NCBI GenBank assembly: GCA_946811185.2
Contig: OX328109.1
Location: 14,668,255-14,732,254, forward strand
Reading direction: 5' to 3'
Length of the DNA stretch: 64,000 nt
DNA from: Hippopus hippopus
Lineage: Eukaryota > Mollusca > Bivalvia > Cardiida > Cardiidae
Shown piece after piece: positions 10,865 through 21,305 of this stretch. Under the pieces are notes generated by a model. It made no database searches. It was given only the letters and a program-made list of their open reading frames with translations, and was not told where the DNA came from. The translations under genes and the position numbers were made by a program. The stretch's first letter is position 1. Every line of letters starts with the position of its first letter.

Positions 10865-11003
10865 TTAACCTATTACCGTACAGGCAACTAAACAACCTTG
10901 AAGAAGAACAAGACTTTTAAAAACATTGCAGGAAAATTTATCGTCTTCACTTGCTTCGAATTTATTGGAGGAGGCCAAAATTTGTCATCTGGTGAAGAGT
11001 TAA
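10865..11003 (-). mobile_element. F1 MITE, internally deleted
   Basis: TTAA to TTAA but only 139 bp: half of the hairpin and part of the long arm are missing. Confidence 0.65.
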
Positions 11004-11486
11004 AAATGATCAGATTTACAGGCCTCCTCCATCAAACACTTCAATCTTCTACATTGTCTGATATGGTGATGACTTTTTAGACAAGTGATCAAAAGGCTCA
11101 TCTTTACTTATCCCATTGCAACTTTTTTCATCTTTGTATTTTTTGGCTGGTGTTGTAGCCCAAAGCTGCTTATTCCACACTTGCTTGTCTGTCAGTACTT
11201 TCAGTACTTTGATTTTCTTTACACTTGATAATAATGACATGGTTGCCATGACAACAAGGAATAACATCACAATGATTAGGTTTTTATTGCTGATGATGTC
11301 CTTGATTAGACTGACGACCAGCTTTACATATCAGCATGATCACATACAGAGGAGCATGCAGAGGACTTATGGCTTTACATAATTTTTAAAACACTCAGGC
11401 AAAAGGAGATATTGCCATTACAAATCAGTCATTCATATTTATAATGAATACTGAATGAGATCGTCCAGTATTCCTCTGATACCTAT

Positions 11487-12257
11487 CAGTGTTTCTCCTA
11501 GCTTCAAATTTTTTAGGGTCAGTTGTGACCCCTATTCCAAATTTTTGGGGGTCATACAAAAATCTTGAGGGTCACCTTTATAAATGCCTTTTTAAAGCTA
11601 CTTAAATTCATGTTTAGGGACCTTTCCCTACGACTCTGCCGACTCGGAACTGAAACTATTTTTCCCAGTCTGACAAGACCCGGATATTTGTTGCATTTGT
11701 TGGTTTTTCATTTTTTTCACGTTTTCGAGGTGTTTACTTGTTGAAGGGACAACAAAACAGACTGCAAGTCCTTTCTGTTTCTGTTTCGGAAAGCATCTAC
11801 AATACAAAGACCATACACATTTAAAACGGGGCGACAAATTGACCTTCCTATAGTTATTCTGTACCTAGATAATTATTACTAAACAAGGGCTTCAAATGTG
11901 TGACTTTGTCAGAGAGAAGCCAGTTGGTGGCAATTCATGTTCTTTAATCCTTTTTTGTGCAGTTCTGGAAGACATTTATCAATAAATTATCAATAAAATC
12001 GGTTCCAGACACTGGGCGCCGTATCATAAACTCTTAGTATAGAATAATCATAGCATACGAAATCTTTCTCTGCACACCAACCTTATCCTGCTCCTTAGTA
12101 CTTCGGCTCAACGTCATGATGTGCATTATAAACTATTGTTTTGATTGAACTGATTTTTTTGGTTGCGTCAGAAAAGACGCACACGACAAATTTTAGTGCG
12201 TCAGCTAAGAAATCATTGCGTCAAAAATGCAAGAAACGCGCTCTGGGAGAAACACTG
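11487..12257. mobile_element. hAT-like non-autonomous element
   Basis: Perfect 12-bp TIRs CAGTGTTTCTCC and GGAGAAACACTG, flanked by a 7-bp direct repeat TACCTAT on each side (11480-11486 and 12258-12264). The left end has a subterminal GGGTCAGTTGTGACCC hairpin. The right end has repeated TGCGTCA and GACGCAC motifs. An open minus-strand stretch (11837-11628) has no recognised domain. CAG...CTG ends suggest hAT; a 7-bp duplication is one short of the usual hAT 8. Confidence 0.8.
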
Positions 12258-12368
12258 TACCTATTCCTATTAAAGGATAATGATCTTTACTTGACAACTT
12301 AATTTTAGATTTGTCCAAATTATGTTCTTGCAGATGAAAAATTATCTCTTTACCATACAATCCCATGT

Positions 12369-12596
12369 TTAACCTTTCACCAAACAATCCCAACTTTTAA
12401 CGACCCTGAGAAAGAAGCCTTTTGAAAATATTGTGGAAAATGAGAAAATGCTGATAACCAGCATTTTCTCCTTTTCCCACAATGTTTTCTACCTGTCCCA
12501 AAAGAAATTTCAATTTTTCAGTCACTTTTATTTCATCGTCTGCTATTGCTTTCAATTTGGCCAAGTCTAAAATTGTGTCATTTGGTAAAATGTTAA
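12369..12596 (-). mobile_element. F1 MITE, complete
   Basis: TTAA to TTAA, 228 bp. Apex is GCTGATAACCAGC, one mismatch. Confidence 0.83.
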
Positions 12597-12609
12597 CAAC
12601 TTTGAAGAA

Positions 12610-12790
12610 TAAGTCTTGTGCGAAGTCTAAAACTTTGTCATTTAGTAAAGAGTTAAATGTAGCTCATTGAATGGGGTTTGTCTGTAAAGGACTGAAAAAG
12701 ACTGTGGGAAAAGTAGAAAATGTTAGCTACTGGTACATCATTTTACTTCTACAATTGTTTCGAAAGTCTTTTACCGCACAGCCCTAAATA
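12610..12790 (+). mobile_element. F1 remnant next to WSB exon
   Basis: A short piece of inverted long arm joins TGTAGCTCATTGAATGGGGT and a decayed hairpin. It stops about 35 bp short of the WSB splice donor at 12826. Confidence 0.5.
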
Positions 12791-12826
12791 TGGGGAATGG
12801 TATGGTAGCCAATCCTGTCAACTTAC

Positions 12827-12999
12827 CCCAATTTTTTCAGGGACTCCCCAGTATAGGGGTCCCACAGGATCACAGATGTATCAAATGATGCTGTTGCCAG
12901 GATGGCTCCATCAGGAGAGAAATCACAGCTAGCTACTGTATGATAGTGTCCAGAGAGCTTCAGAAACTTGTTCCAGTTCTCTTTGTTCCATATATACAC
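12827..12999 (-). CDS. WSB protein, coding exon (WD4 end, WD5)
   Basis: 173 nt between acceptor GTTTCTTGCAG and donor GG|GTAAGT. It encodes VYIWNKENWNKFLKLSGHY, then HTVASCDFSPDGAILATASF and VILWDPYTGESLKKLG. This is the best conserved WD blade: GH, SPDG, ATAS and LWD are all in register, and it is very close to human WSB2 'VIMWDPYTGERL'. Entry phase 0, exit phase 2. Confidence 0.95.
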
Positions 13000-13169
13000 C
13001 TGCAAGAAACAGTATCATAGTTTGTCATGTAAGGTTTAGACTTTATCAAACAATCCCTGTAAATTTTGACATCTTGCTCCTCCTTAGGTCTTGTGCGATA
13101 TTAAATTTTCTGACACTGCTCCAATCACATACAAGCACCAGGAAAGTTACCAGAACATAATATTTCGTA

Positions 13170-13300
13170 TCTATCAAACAATACAGTAATCTGGAACAAA
13201 CTGATAGCATCTGCGGACAACAAACTGAATGCTGCTCAAATGATTGAATTTGTCTTTAAAAGGCTGGGAAACATTGGGTGAAGAGGAGAAAATACTGGTT
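13170..13300 (+). mobile_element. F1 half element (stops at apex)
   Basis: Long arm and left hairpin arm through GAGAAAATACTGGTTTCTC; the right half is absent. Confidence 0.55.
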
Positions 13301-13324
13301 TCTCTATCAGAAACATTATAACTA

Positions 13325-13522
13325 AGGACCTGTATTTACCAACCATTCTTAAGAATTATCCGTTGTCTAGTTCTAAAGATTTGTCTATCTAACTGAAAGT
13401 AACACAAGTTCTGATTGGTTAAACCAAATGGTTTATTTGGTTTAGTCAATCAGAATTATTTAAACTTTCAAATGTAGAAATTCTTCAGCATAAGACTAAG
13501 AATATTCTTATGAATGGTTAGT
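13325..13522. mobile_element. Foldback element, CAACCATTCTTAAG ends
   Basis: Left end TATTTACCAACCATTCTTAA matches the inverted right end TTATGAATGGTTAGTGAGTA. A central AACCAAATGGTTTATTTGGTT palindrome lies near 13420. Same family as 33752-33920. Confidence 0.6.
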
Positions 13523-13553
13523 GAGTATGTAGCCAGGACTGACTGATACAGGG

Positions 13554-13776
13554 TTAACCTTTCACCAATCAGCAAAATTTGAGACTTGTCCATACTCAAG
13601 AATTTACAGACATTTCGAACATTTTTCAAATCATAGTATCTTTTCTTCAATATGTAGAAAACATTGTGGGAAAAGGAGAAAATGCTGATTACCAGCATTT
13701 TCTCCTTTTCCCACAATGTTTTCAACAGCTTTCCTTTTCCGAGTCATTAAAACTCAAGATTGTGTGGTATGGGCTA
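13554..13776 (+). mobile_element. F1 MITE
   Basis: Starts TTAACCTTTCACC; hairpin nearly perfect (GCTGATTACCAGC). The right terminus has decayed to GGTATGGGCTAAG. Confidence 0.78.
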
Positions 13777-13785
13777 AGTAATCGA

Positions 13786-13925
13786 CCTTATCCTTTTGTA
13801 AAGAGTGGAAAGCATCACGGGGAAAAAGTAAAAGTTGATAACCAGCATTTTCTCCTATTCCCACATTGTTTTCAAAAGCATTCTTCCACCAGTTGTTATC
13901 AAACAGAAGTGCATGGTAAAAGGGA
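13786..13925 (+). mobile_element. F1 partial copy
   Basis: Hairpin and short arm only; ends GGTAAAAGGGATTGAC. Confidence 0.55.
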
Positions 13926-14092
13926 TTGACAACACAGCTATTTTGGGACGGGGGAAACAGGTAAATGTTCCAAGCTGTTTTCCAAAAATAACGTAACTAA
14001 TTGGCTTACAGTATAGATCAAGAATCAAACTCTCTTTTATGTTGTATCTGATCTTGATGTACATTGTCTGCAAAGAATGAGCCAAGCTCATG

Positions 14093-14332
14093 AAAAGGGG
14101 GCTAATGGATCTACAAAAAGTATTGTTCAATGTCAGTCTGCGCAGTCCTCATAGACTAACGTGGGTCTAAACTTTTTGTTTATAATTTTTCTGCATGTCA
14201 AAGGATCATTCTACCTCATGATGCAGTTTGTTGTTAGACAGATTGGATTTTATTGATCCATAATTATGTGATGACTTGTTTGCTATGATGCATCATGAAG
14301 GTGCATTAAGTCCCCATTTGGCAGAGAAATGT
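14093..14332. mobile_element. F3 element
   Basis: Left AAAAGGGGGCTAATGGATCT, hairpin remnant GTCTGCGCAGTCC, then ATGTCAAAGGATCATTCTAC and right terminus GCATTAAGTCCCC. Confidence 0.65.
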
Positions 14333-14339
14333 TTTAAGA

Positions 14340-15080
14340 AGAAATCTCTATAAAAAATAAAGATAGACCGTGTAAGAGATACTGGAACATGAATATTGAA
14401 ACTCATGTTGCTCTGTATGAAGTAAAATAATGAAAAGTAACCTCTGAGCAATAATTAATGCCTCTTTTTCCTCATTGTTTTACAATTTGTTGAAAAATAG
14501 TATTGGGTTATTGGGTGACCCTTCTGAAAATATTAAGTTTCCAAATAGAACAAAAAAAGTATCATTTTATATCACATTAATTTGCTATAATATAAATCAA
14601 GGCCCGGGGATATTGATTCGCGGTAGCAACACTTGTATATAGTGGTTTCATTAAAGTGCAAGCAAAATTATGCCAGCAGGGGCCCTCCAAATAAACATGT
14701 GCACATTTCTACCAATCACAAATTACCATGTATTCATTCTTTATCAGTTCTAAGTGGTAGGTCAAAAGCCAGGGCATTCAGCTAAGCCAAAAAAATCTCA
14801 CTTTCTCATGGTTGTCAAAACAGGGGATGATTTGTAACGGGTTAATATTATTAAGTATTTATAGGTATTATGGTATAAAAGATGATATGAAGTAACAACA
14901 GGTATTATGAAATATGATAGTATGGGTATGATGATAGGGTATACCTGCATACCTGCACAGTCACACCAGTTTGACAGAACAAATAAATCAGTAGGCCCGC
15001 CTGTTTGTTTTCACGTTTCTGACCGATTTCAACATCTCTACCCTTGATCTCGAAACAGGACAAACAATTTTGTATGAGCC
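14340..15080. other. Intronic sequence, no feature seen
   Basis: AT-rich WSB intron; no exon-like frame and no recognised repeat. Confidence 0.5.
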
Positions 15081-15082
15081 AT

Positions 15083-15304
15083 GCCCTGCCAAAAGGGGGC
15101 TTAATGCATCTCCATATTGCAATTTACCTAACAAGCCATCACATGATTGTGGATCCATAAAGTCCATTTTGTCTAAGAAATGACTGGATCTTGAGGTAGA
15201 ATGGTCCTTTGTCATACAGATAATTGACCAACAGCAAAAAGTTTCGCAGGCTGACATGGGTCCATACTTTTTGCAGGTGCATTAAGCCCCCTATTCACAG
15301 AGCA
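15083..15304. mobile_element. F3 element, hairpin half deleted
   Basis: TIRs AAAAGGGGGCTTAATGCATC and GCATTAAGCCCCC. Only the right hairpin arm (GCAGGCTGACATGGGTC) remains after AAAAAGTTTCG. Confidence 0.75.
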
Positions 15305-15363
15305 TTGCTCATTATGTTTCAAGGATGTAAAAATTTGTATATTTCCATGGATCAGTTGTTTCT

Positions 15364-15594
15364 TTAACCCTTTACCACCCAAGTCCAAGTTTTAACAACC
15401 CTCAAGGAGGAGGTTTTTGAAAACATTGTGGTAAAAGGAGAAAATGCTGGTAACCAGCATTTTCTCCATTTTCCCACAATGTTTTCTACCTTCTAAAAGA
15501 TAACTTTCACAATTTGAGCCGCATATAATTTGTCCCTGTGAAAATCCCTTGGATTTGGAAGAGTCTAAAATTGTATCGTATTGTAAAGAGTTAA
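15364..15594 (-). mobile_element. F1 MITE, complete
   Basis: TTAA to TTAA, 231 bp. Shares its right TTAA with the next piece. Confidence 0.85.
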
Positions 15595-15733
15595 CCATTT
15601 ACCATAGAACAAAAATGAAGGCTAGTCCAAACTGAAAGAAATCTCAGACACCAATTTAAATGTGGCTGGAATTATGGAATTTGTCTTTGATAGTGCAGAA
15701 ACATTGTGGGAAAAGGAGAAAATGCTGGCTCAG
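15591..15733 (+). mobile_element. F1 half element (stops at apex)
   Basis: Full long arm and left hairpin arm, ending at GAGAAAATGCTGGCTCAGG. Nothing of the right half follows. Confidence 0.65.
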
Positions 15734-15969
15734 GGGCATTAACACACAAGACTAATTAGCAATCAGGTTAAAAATAGTTGCATTGGCTACGTCGATAGTT
15801 TTAACAGCAAAAGGGGAGAGCAAGATAGAGAACTTTTGTTTACAAAGTGTGTCAAAATTCCTCAATGAAACTAACAATATAGGCCTTCCATAAAGTTATC
15901 TAACTCTACACAACAGAGAATTCCAACAAGTTTAGAATTCCAGCTGCTTATCATTTACCTATCAGAGTT

Positions 15970-16312
15970 GACCTTTTTCCACGCAATTCCAGGTTTTAAT
16001 GAACCTGATGAAGAAAGCTTTTGAAAACATTGTGGGAAAAGGAGAAAACGCTGGTAACCAGCGTTTTCTTCTTTCTGACAATGTTTCGTATCCTATCTCT
16101 TGATATCTGCCTCATTTGATAACCTATTTGCAAATGCTTTCAATTTTGACAAGTCAAGAATTTAGAAAACACTGTGGGAAAAGAGGAAAGTACAAATAAC
16201 CAGCATTTCCTCCTTTTCACTGACATATCTCATAATTCAAGTCATGTTTGATTTGTCATCTGCAAGTGCTTTCAATGCTGACAAGTCTAAAATTTTGTCA
16301 TTTGTTAATTAC
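15970..16312 (-). mobile_element. Two F1 copies in tandem
   Basis: The first copy (to about 16164) has hairpin GAAAACGCTGG/CCAGCGTTTTC, with the same substitution in both arms. The second starts at once with TTTAGAAAACACTGTGGG and ends in a long arm, GTCATTTGTTAATTACTC. Confidence 0.7.
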
Positions 16313-16343
16313 TCATTAAACTCACAAAGAACCCTTATACAGT

Positions 16344-16630
16344 TTAATCCTTTGTCAAACAATCCCAAAATTTTAACAACCCTGAGCAAGAAGGCATTTG
16401 AATGTGGGAACAGTTGAAATGCTGGTTACCAGCATTTTCTCCTTTTCCAACAATGTTTTCAAAAGGCTTCCAGGGTTTTCCCTGACCCCTTTTTTCTTTG
16501 AATTTGCACCCCTCCCCCCCATTTCATTTGGAGGACGTCACATGACCCTCTCATCAGAAAGTCCAGAGAAAACCCTGGGCTTCTTTCTCTAGGGGCGTTA
16601 AAAGCTGGGATTGTGTGATAAAGGGTTTAA
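16344..16630. mobile_element. F1 short/short isomer, interrupted
   Basis: Both sides of the hairpin are short arms: left CCCAAAATTTTAACAACCCTG, right GGGGCGTTAAAAGCTGGGAT. Normal copies have one short and one long arm. A 107-bp insertion splits the right arm. Confidence 0.75.
16471..16577. mobile_element. 107-bp element inserted in F1
   Basis: TIRs CAGGGTTTTC and GAAAACCCTG, with 6-bp duplications GGCTTC at 16465-16470 and 16578-16583. Removing it restores the F1 arm AAAAGGCTTCTTTCTC, which proves insertion. Confidence 0.8.
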
Positions 16631-16854
16631 CTATTTACCACACAATCCTGACTTTTAACAACCCTGAGAAAGAAGCCTATAGAAAACATTGTGGGAAAAG
16701 GAGAAAATGCTGGTAACCAGCATTTTCTGCTTTTCCCACAATATTTTCTACCCTATCGAAGTCAGAAATCATCATATTAACAAGATTTAATTTTTTGTCT
16801 GCAGATGCTTTGAATTTGGTCCAGTCCAAAAATTTGTCATTTTGAAAGAGTTAA
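16627..16854 (-). mobile_element. F1 MITE, complete
   Basis: TTAA to TTAA, 228 bp. Shares its left TTAA with the short/short copy. Confidence 0.85.
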
Positions 16855-17034
16855 GAGATTACCTATGAAATGAAACCCTTGTCTAGCAATTTTATAATTT
16901 GTCACTTTGTTTTTGAAAGCCTTCTTTCTTCCATGATAATTATCATCACATATCTAAATAATGTCAAGAGACATTTCAAGTGTCACTCTAAGTTTTTGAT
17001 AAGAAAATATTTCAACATCATAAAATACTATATC

Positions 17035-17262
17035 AACCCTTTACCACACAATCCCAACTTTTAACGACCCTATAAAAGAAGCCTTTTAAAAACATTGTGG
17101 GAAAAGGAGAAAATGCTGGTAACCAGCATTTTCTCCTTTTCCCACAATGTTTTTTACCCTTCCCAAAACAAATTTCAGTTTTTCAGTCACATTTGTATTG
17201 TTGTCTGCAATTGCTTTCAATTTGGACAAGCCTAAAATTTTGTCATTTGGTAAAGAGTTTAG
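17035..17262 (-). mobile_element. F1 MITE, complete but for TTAA
   Basis: CAACCCTTTACC start and GGTAAAGAGTTTAG end; perfect hairpin. Confidence 0.82.
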
Positions 17263-17369
17263 AAATCTGTTTTTGCAAACAACTTGTGAGACTCTCCCAT
17301 GATAAGTCATGAACTCTTTTCGAACTGGAAAATTTTAGACGCTGCCAGATCCAAAACAAGAGGGCAAAG

Positions 17370-17566
17370 TAACTCTTATCCTGCTAAGTAAGTGAAATGA
17401 AACTTTCAAGCTGATAGTAAAACCATGATTTTTCTATTTCAAAGGTATTTTTGGAGAGACAGGTATCTCCTTTACAGACAGTGCAGATCCAAGATCAGAC
17501 TGCACAGAATGTGCAGTCTGATCTTGGTCTACACTGCCGGCATAGGCAACATGAAAGGTGTTTTAA
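17370..17566. mobile_element. F2 element, long version
   Basis: TAACTCTTATCCTGCTAAG, ATGAAACTTTCAAGCTGATA, hairpin, ending GTTTTAAGGGTTGAGG. Confidence 0.75.
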
Positions 17567-17772
17567 GGGTTGAGGGTTTAGCAAAGCAATGTATTTCAAA
17601 ATATTACATCCTTCAACCATTAGCCTTCCGGATATATTACAACATTAATTCCAAAGTCACATGTCTGTCTTCCTTTTACAATTACTAAGTATCATGTTTC
17701 TAAGTTCCATGCAAAAACAAATTCTGGTATAATTCTCAAATACCATACATTATTCATCAACAGGAAAAAAAA

Positions 17773-17949
17773 GATTATATTCGTAACAATGAAAAACCCC
17801 TGTTTTACAATTTCATCAATAAATTACGCAGGATGACTATATTCATAACAATTAAAATCCGTTATACAATCTCATCAACAAATTACGCAGGGAGATCATA
17901 TTTATAACAACGTAAATCCCTTTTAAAACTCGTTCAACAAAACTAGGCA
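17773..17949. repeat. ~59-bp tandem repeat, three units
   Basis: Units share ATTCRTAACAATKAAAA, TACAATYTCATCAAYAAATT and ACGCAGG. Copies one and two are closest. Confidence 0.75.
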
Positions 17950-18049
17950 TGATGCAACCCTGTTTCTGAAAAATCAGGAAACCGGCAGGGAAGTTTTCAT
18001 GATCCCTAATTAAAAACAACCGCAAATCCAGACAACAAATTCTTACCCA

Positions 18050-18275
18050 ACAAATTTTAACCTGTAACCAAAGAATCCAAAATTTTAAACCATCGTGAGG
18101 AAAAAGGCTTATGAAATCATTGTGGGAAAAGGAGAAAAACTTTCACAACCAGCATTTTGTCCTTTTCCACAAGGCTTTTATACTTTCCAAGACACATTCT
18201 TTCGTTTCAGCAAAGTTTGATTTGTCATCAGGCAATGCTTTCAATTAGGATAATCCAGAATTTGGTGACATGGTT
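18050..18275 (-). mobile_element. F1 MITE, diverged
   Basis: Apex decayed (AACTTTCACAACCAGC); long arm recognisable at CATCAGGCAATGCTTTCAA. Confidence 0.65.
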
Positions 18276-18487
18276 ATAGGCTATAAGCGCCTTTCACGAC
18301 TATAGTTGCCTTTTTGTTCAGTGTAGATCAAGATCAGACTACACAAAATGTGCAGTCTGATCTTTGATCTACACCGTCCACTTTGCTTAACCTTTATACA
18401 CAAAAGCAACGATGTAATTGAAGTCATCTGGGTTTTACATTTTGACTGAAAATGTCCATTGGGTTTATTCCACGCTCTACAAGTTAA
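18275..18487. mobile_element. F2 element
   Basis: GCGCCTTTCACGAC, hairpin on GATCAGACTACACA, then TGTCCATTGGGTTTATTCC and TTAAC. Confidence 0.75.
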
Positions 18488-18579
18488 CACAGTGGTAGCA
18501 TTTTGATAATATGAAACCTGTAATAGTACAGCTGTACTACCTTTTTTACTCTCATTTATGAGATATTTCTTAATTCTTT

Positions 18580-18714
18580 TACCATGTACTCAGAAAGACT
18601 GTGCAGGTCCCACAAAAATATGAGAGAATCAAAGGTTGTTTTCTCCTTTTCCTATATTGCTTTCAAAATTTTTTTTTGTCAGGGTCATCAAAACTCTGTT
18701 TGGTAAAAGATTAA
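18580..18714 (+). mobile_element. F1 partial copy
   Basis: Short arm and right hairpin arm; closes at TTAA 18711. Confidence 0.55.
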
Positions 18715-18889
18715 CTCTTAACACTTTAAATGTAAATCAAATGATGATTTCTGTGGTTGATAGGGTAGAAAACATTGTGGGAAAAGGAGAAAATGCTGAT
18801 TAACAGCATTTTCTCCTTTTCCCACAATGTTTTCAAAAGCCTTTTCGTATAGGGTCATTAGAACTCGGGATTGTGTGGTAAAGAGTTAA
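18711..18889 (+). mobile_element. F1 MITE, shortened long arm
   Basis: TTAA to TTAA, 179 bp. Lacks the outer ~50 bp of the long arm. Confidence 0.78.
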
Positions 18890-19107
18890 TCAGATGACAA
18901 AATTTTAGACTGGTTCAATTTGAAATCATTTGCAAATAAACTAAATGTTGCACAAAATAGGAAATTTTTCTTTACAAGGGTAGAAAATATTGTGGGAAAA
19001 GGAGAAAATGCTGCTTATCAGCATTTTCTCCTTTTCCCACAATGTTTTCAACAGTCTTTTTCCTCTGGAGGTCATTAAAAATTTGGGATTGCGAGGTAAA
19101 GGGTTAA
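18886..19107 (+). mobile_element. F1 MITE, complete, beside WSB splice donor
   Basis: TTAA to TTAA, third in a run of copies sharing TTAA junctions. Its end is 8 bp from the GTGAGT donor of the WSB exon at 19122. Confidence 0.83.
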
Positions 19108-19121
19108 AAAATTGTACTCAC

Positions 19122-19357
19122 ATTCTTCATGGTTCCAACAGCCGCCACCTGTTTACAATTTGGTGACCATTTACAGCCAAATATCATGCCTCGATTTTCA
19201 AACTTCAGTGTACGACACATGTTCCCATCTTCATTCAAATCCCAGAACTTTAGCGTGCAGTCGTTGGAGCATGAGATCAGCTGCAAACTGCCGTCAGAGG
19301 TAAAGCTCAAACCTCGGATAACGCTCTTGTGATCCAGCAAGTCCATCAACAGGTTTC
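19122..19357 (-). CDS. WSB protein, coding exon (WD3, WD4)
   Basis: 236 nt between acceptor GTTCATTGTAG and donor AAT|GTGAGT. It encodes NLLMDLLDHKSVIRGLSFTS, DGSLQLISCSNDCTLKFWDL, then NEDGNMCRTLKFENRGMIF and SPNCKQVAAVGTMKN. It aligns without gaps to the WSB1 region KLLLNLVDHTEVVRDL through LKDDGNM. The glycine at the start is split from the previous exon (G|GA). Exit phase 0. Confidence 0.95.
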
Positions 19358-19496
19358 CTACAATGAACAATTTAACTTTCTATCAGACAACAAAATGTAA
19401 GACTTGTCTCATCATCATCATCATTGACTTCACCATCAACAACAATAAAGTCAATGGTACAAAAGTACAGATCAACAAATGACATGATGTGGTTGT

Positions 19497-19713
19497 TCAA
19501 CCTTCAAAGCGCCAAATAAACCCAATGGACATTTTCATTCTAAAATTATAAGACCAAGAAAATTGCAGTTTTTTGGCTGCCTTTTTGTGTGTGCTGAATC
19601 AGCAAAGTGGACAGCATATATCAAAGACCAGACTGCATGTTTTGTGCAATCTAATCTTGATCTGCACTGGCTGCAAAGCCAACGAAAGTAGGAAAAGGCA
19701 CTTTAAGGGTTAA
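19497..19713. mobile_element. F2 element, inverted
   Basis: CAAAGCGCCAAATAAACCCA, hairpin CAAAGACCAGACTGCATG, ending CACTTTAAGGGTTAA. Shares the closing TTAA with the next F1 copy. Confidence 0.72.
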
Positions 19714-19970
19714 CTCCTTACCAAAATTTTAGACAGGTCCAAATCAAAAGTTTTAAAGAAGACAAATCGAAAGCAGCCCAAATGATAATTTCTGTCTTTG
19801 ATAGAGTAGAAAGTATTGTCGGAACAGGAGAAAATGCTGGTTACCAGCATTGTCTCCTTTTCCCACAATGTTTTCAAAAGGCCTCTTTCTCAGGGTTGTT
19901 AAAACATGAGATTTTTTTGTAAAGAGAAAATTGTTTGGTTTAATTTTTGTTTTGTTTGGTAAGGAGTTAA
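19710..19970 (+). mobile_element. F1 MITE with extended right end
   Basis: Hairpin intact; the right end has a duplicated TTTGGT-type terminus before TTAA. Confidence 0.75.
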
Positions 19971-20163
19971 CTTTTACCATACGATAGCATTTTAGATTGG
20001 CCGAAGTTCAAAGCAATTGCATATTACAATCGTGGCTCAAATGATGAATAGAAAACACTGAAAAACTACAAAATACTGGTAACCAGCATTTTGTCCTTTT
20101 GCCACAATATTTTTGACGCCTTCTTCCTCAGATAAATCACAGGATTGTTTAGTAAAGGGGTAA
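19967..20163 (+). mobile_element. F1 MITE, diverged
   Basis: Tandem to the previous copy through a shared TTAA; ends GTAAAGGGGTAAG. Confidence 0.68.
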
Positions 20164-20253
20164 GTGCTTTACATTCAAAACAAGTCAAAAAATTTGTCTG
20201 TTAAAGAATTCATAAATATAGGAGTCCACATTGCTCTTTGGTTTACATAGTCT

Positions 20254-20421
20254 CTTAACCCTAAAAACGCCTTTCATGAAACGTGCAGTCTGATCTTTGA
20301 CCTACAATGTCCACTTAGCATAAACACAATAGACAAAAGCAACCATCAAAGTGCAACTATTTGGGCCTTACTTCTAGACCATATATGTCTGATGGGTTTA
20401 TTCGGCACTCTATTTGTTAAA
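20254..20421. mobile_element. F2 element, one hairpin arm deleted
   Basis: TTAACCCTAAAAACGCCTTTC, then directly the right arm GTGCAGTCTGATCTTTGAC; ends CTATTTGTTAAAA. Confidence 0.7.
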
Positions 20422-20659
20422 ATAGATGAGAAAAAAAATAAGAGAACTATATCATAACAAACAAGTGCAAGATTACATCAGAAACCGATATATTTTTTCT
20501 TCCAAAGTACATTTTTGTCATTGTGTAACTTATATACACATGGAAAAGACTTCCTTTGACAGTATTACAAAAGTACATAGATCAGATTTTCTCTACCTTC
20601 CTTGTTAATTCTGATATATCTTTTTCAAATAATCACATAATTTTGGTCTGATGTTACCA

Positions 20660-20850
20660 TTCAACTCTTTCCTTACTGTAGACAACATAAAAAGCCTTTG
20701 TGGACAGTGTAGATCAAGATCAGACTGCACAGAACGTGCAGTCTGATCTCTGATCTACACTGTCCACTACTTTATTCTAGATTATGACCAAAGTGGTTTT
20801 CCATCTTGCAGCGAAGATGTATTAGTGGCCTTTGAAAGTGTGAAAAAGTA
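20660..20850. mobile_element. F2 element
   Basis: Near-perfect hairpin from TGTGGACAGTGTAGATCAAG to ATCTACACTGTCCACTAC. Confidence 0.75.
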
Positions 20851-20860
20851 GTGACAGGGG

Positions 20861-20970
20861 TAACTCTTTCCCAAGGGACAAAAATTCTGACTTGTCCAAA
20901 ATTAAAAGCACTTGCAGACTACAAATGTAAAGTGGCTCAAATGATGGGTTTGTCTGTGATACAGTAGAAA
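20861..20970 (+). mobile_element. F1 half element touching a WSB splice donor
   Basis: Long arm (TAACTCTTTCCCAAGGGAC, TTGCAGACTACAAATG) running to ACAGTAGAAAAC, where the element stops. The WSB donor (GTTAGT on the minus strand) occupies 20976-20971. Confidence 0.75.
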
Positions 20971-20976
20971 ACTAAC

Positions 20977-21293
20977 CTGAATGCACATTCCATAATTTGA
21001 TTTTTCCATTCTGAAGACCCGTTGCCAAAATCAGATCTCGATTGAAAATGAATCTCCTCCAAAATTTTATATTCGTCTCCGAGATTCCACTCCCAAAAGC
21101 CATACACCAGACAACATCGCCTGTGTCAATCCTGTATGACTTTCTATCGGCACTGTCTGTTAAACTAGGTCGCCGACTTCCTGTATCGCTGTCATGCTCA
21201 TCGCAGTCAAGACGAGGCAAGTTCGATATAAGAGGAGATGACTCCACCAAAATTTCATTTTCATCAAGTGTATTTCTTGAAGGCTTTTTCAAC
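20977..21293 (-). CDS. WSB protein, coding exon (WD2)
   Basis: 317 nt, the largest exon, between acceptor ACCTTTCAG and donor TCAG|GTTAGT. It encodes LKKPSRNTLDENEILVES, a Ser/Asp-rich linker (DCDEHDSDTGSRRPSLTDSA), then IDTGDVVWCMAFGSGISETN and LILATGLQNGKIKLWNVHSG. The linker lies where vertebrate WSB1 has SLRLPRQNSDGG...HIIDCGDIVW, and the GDIVW-like and LATGLNNG-like motifs are kept. Entry phase 2, exit phase 1. F1 elements lie on both sides, within 12 bp. Confidence 0.95.
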
Positions 21294-21305
21294 CTGAAAG
21301 GTAAT

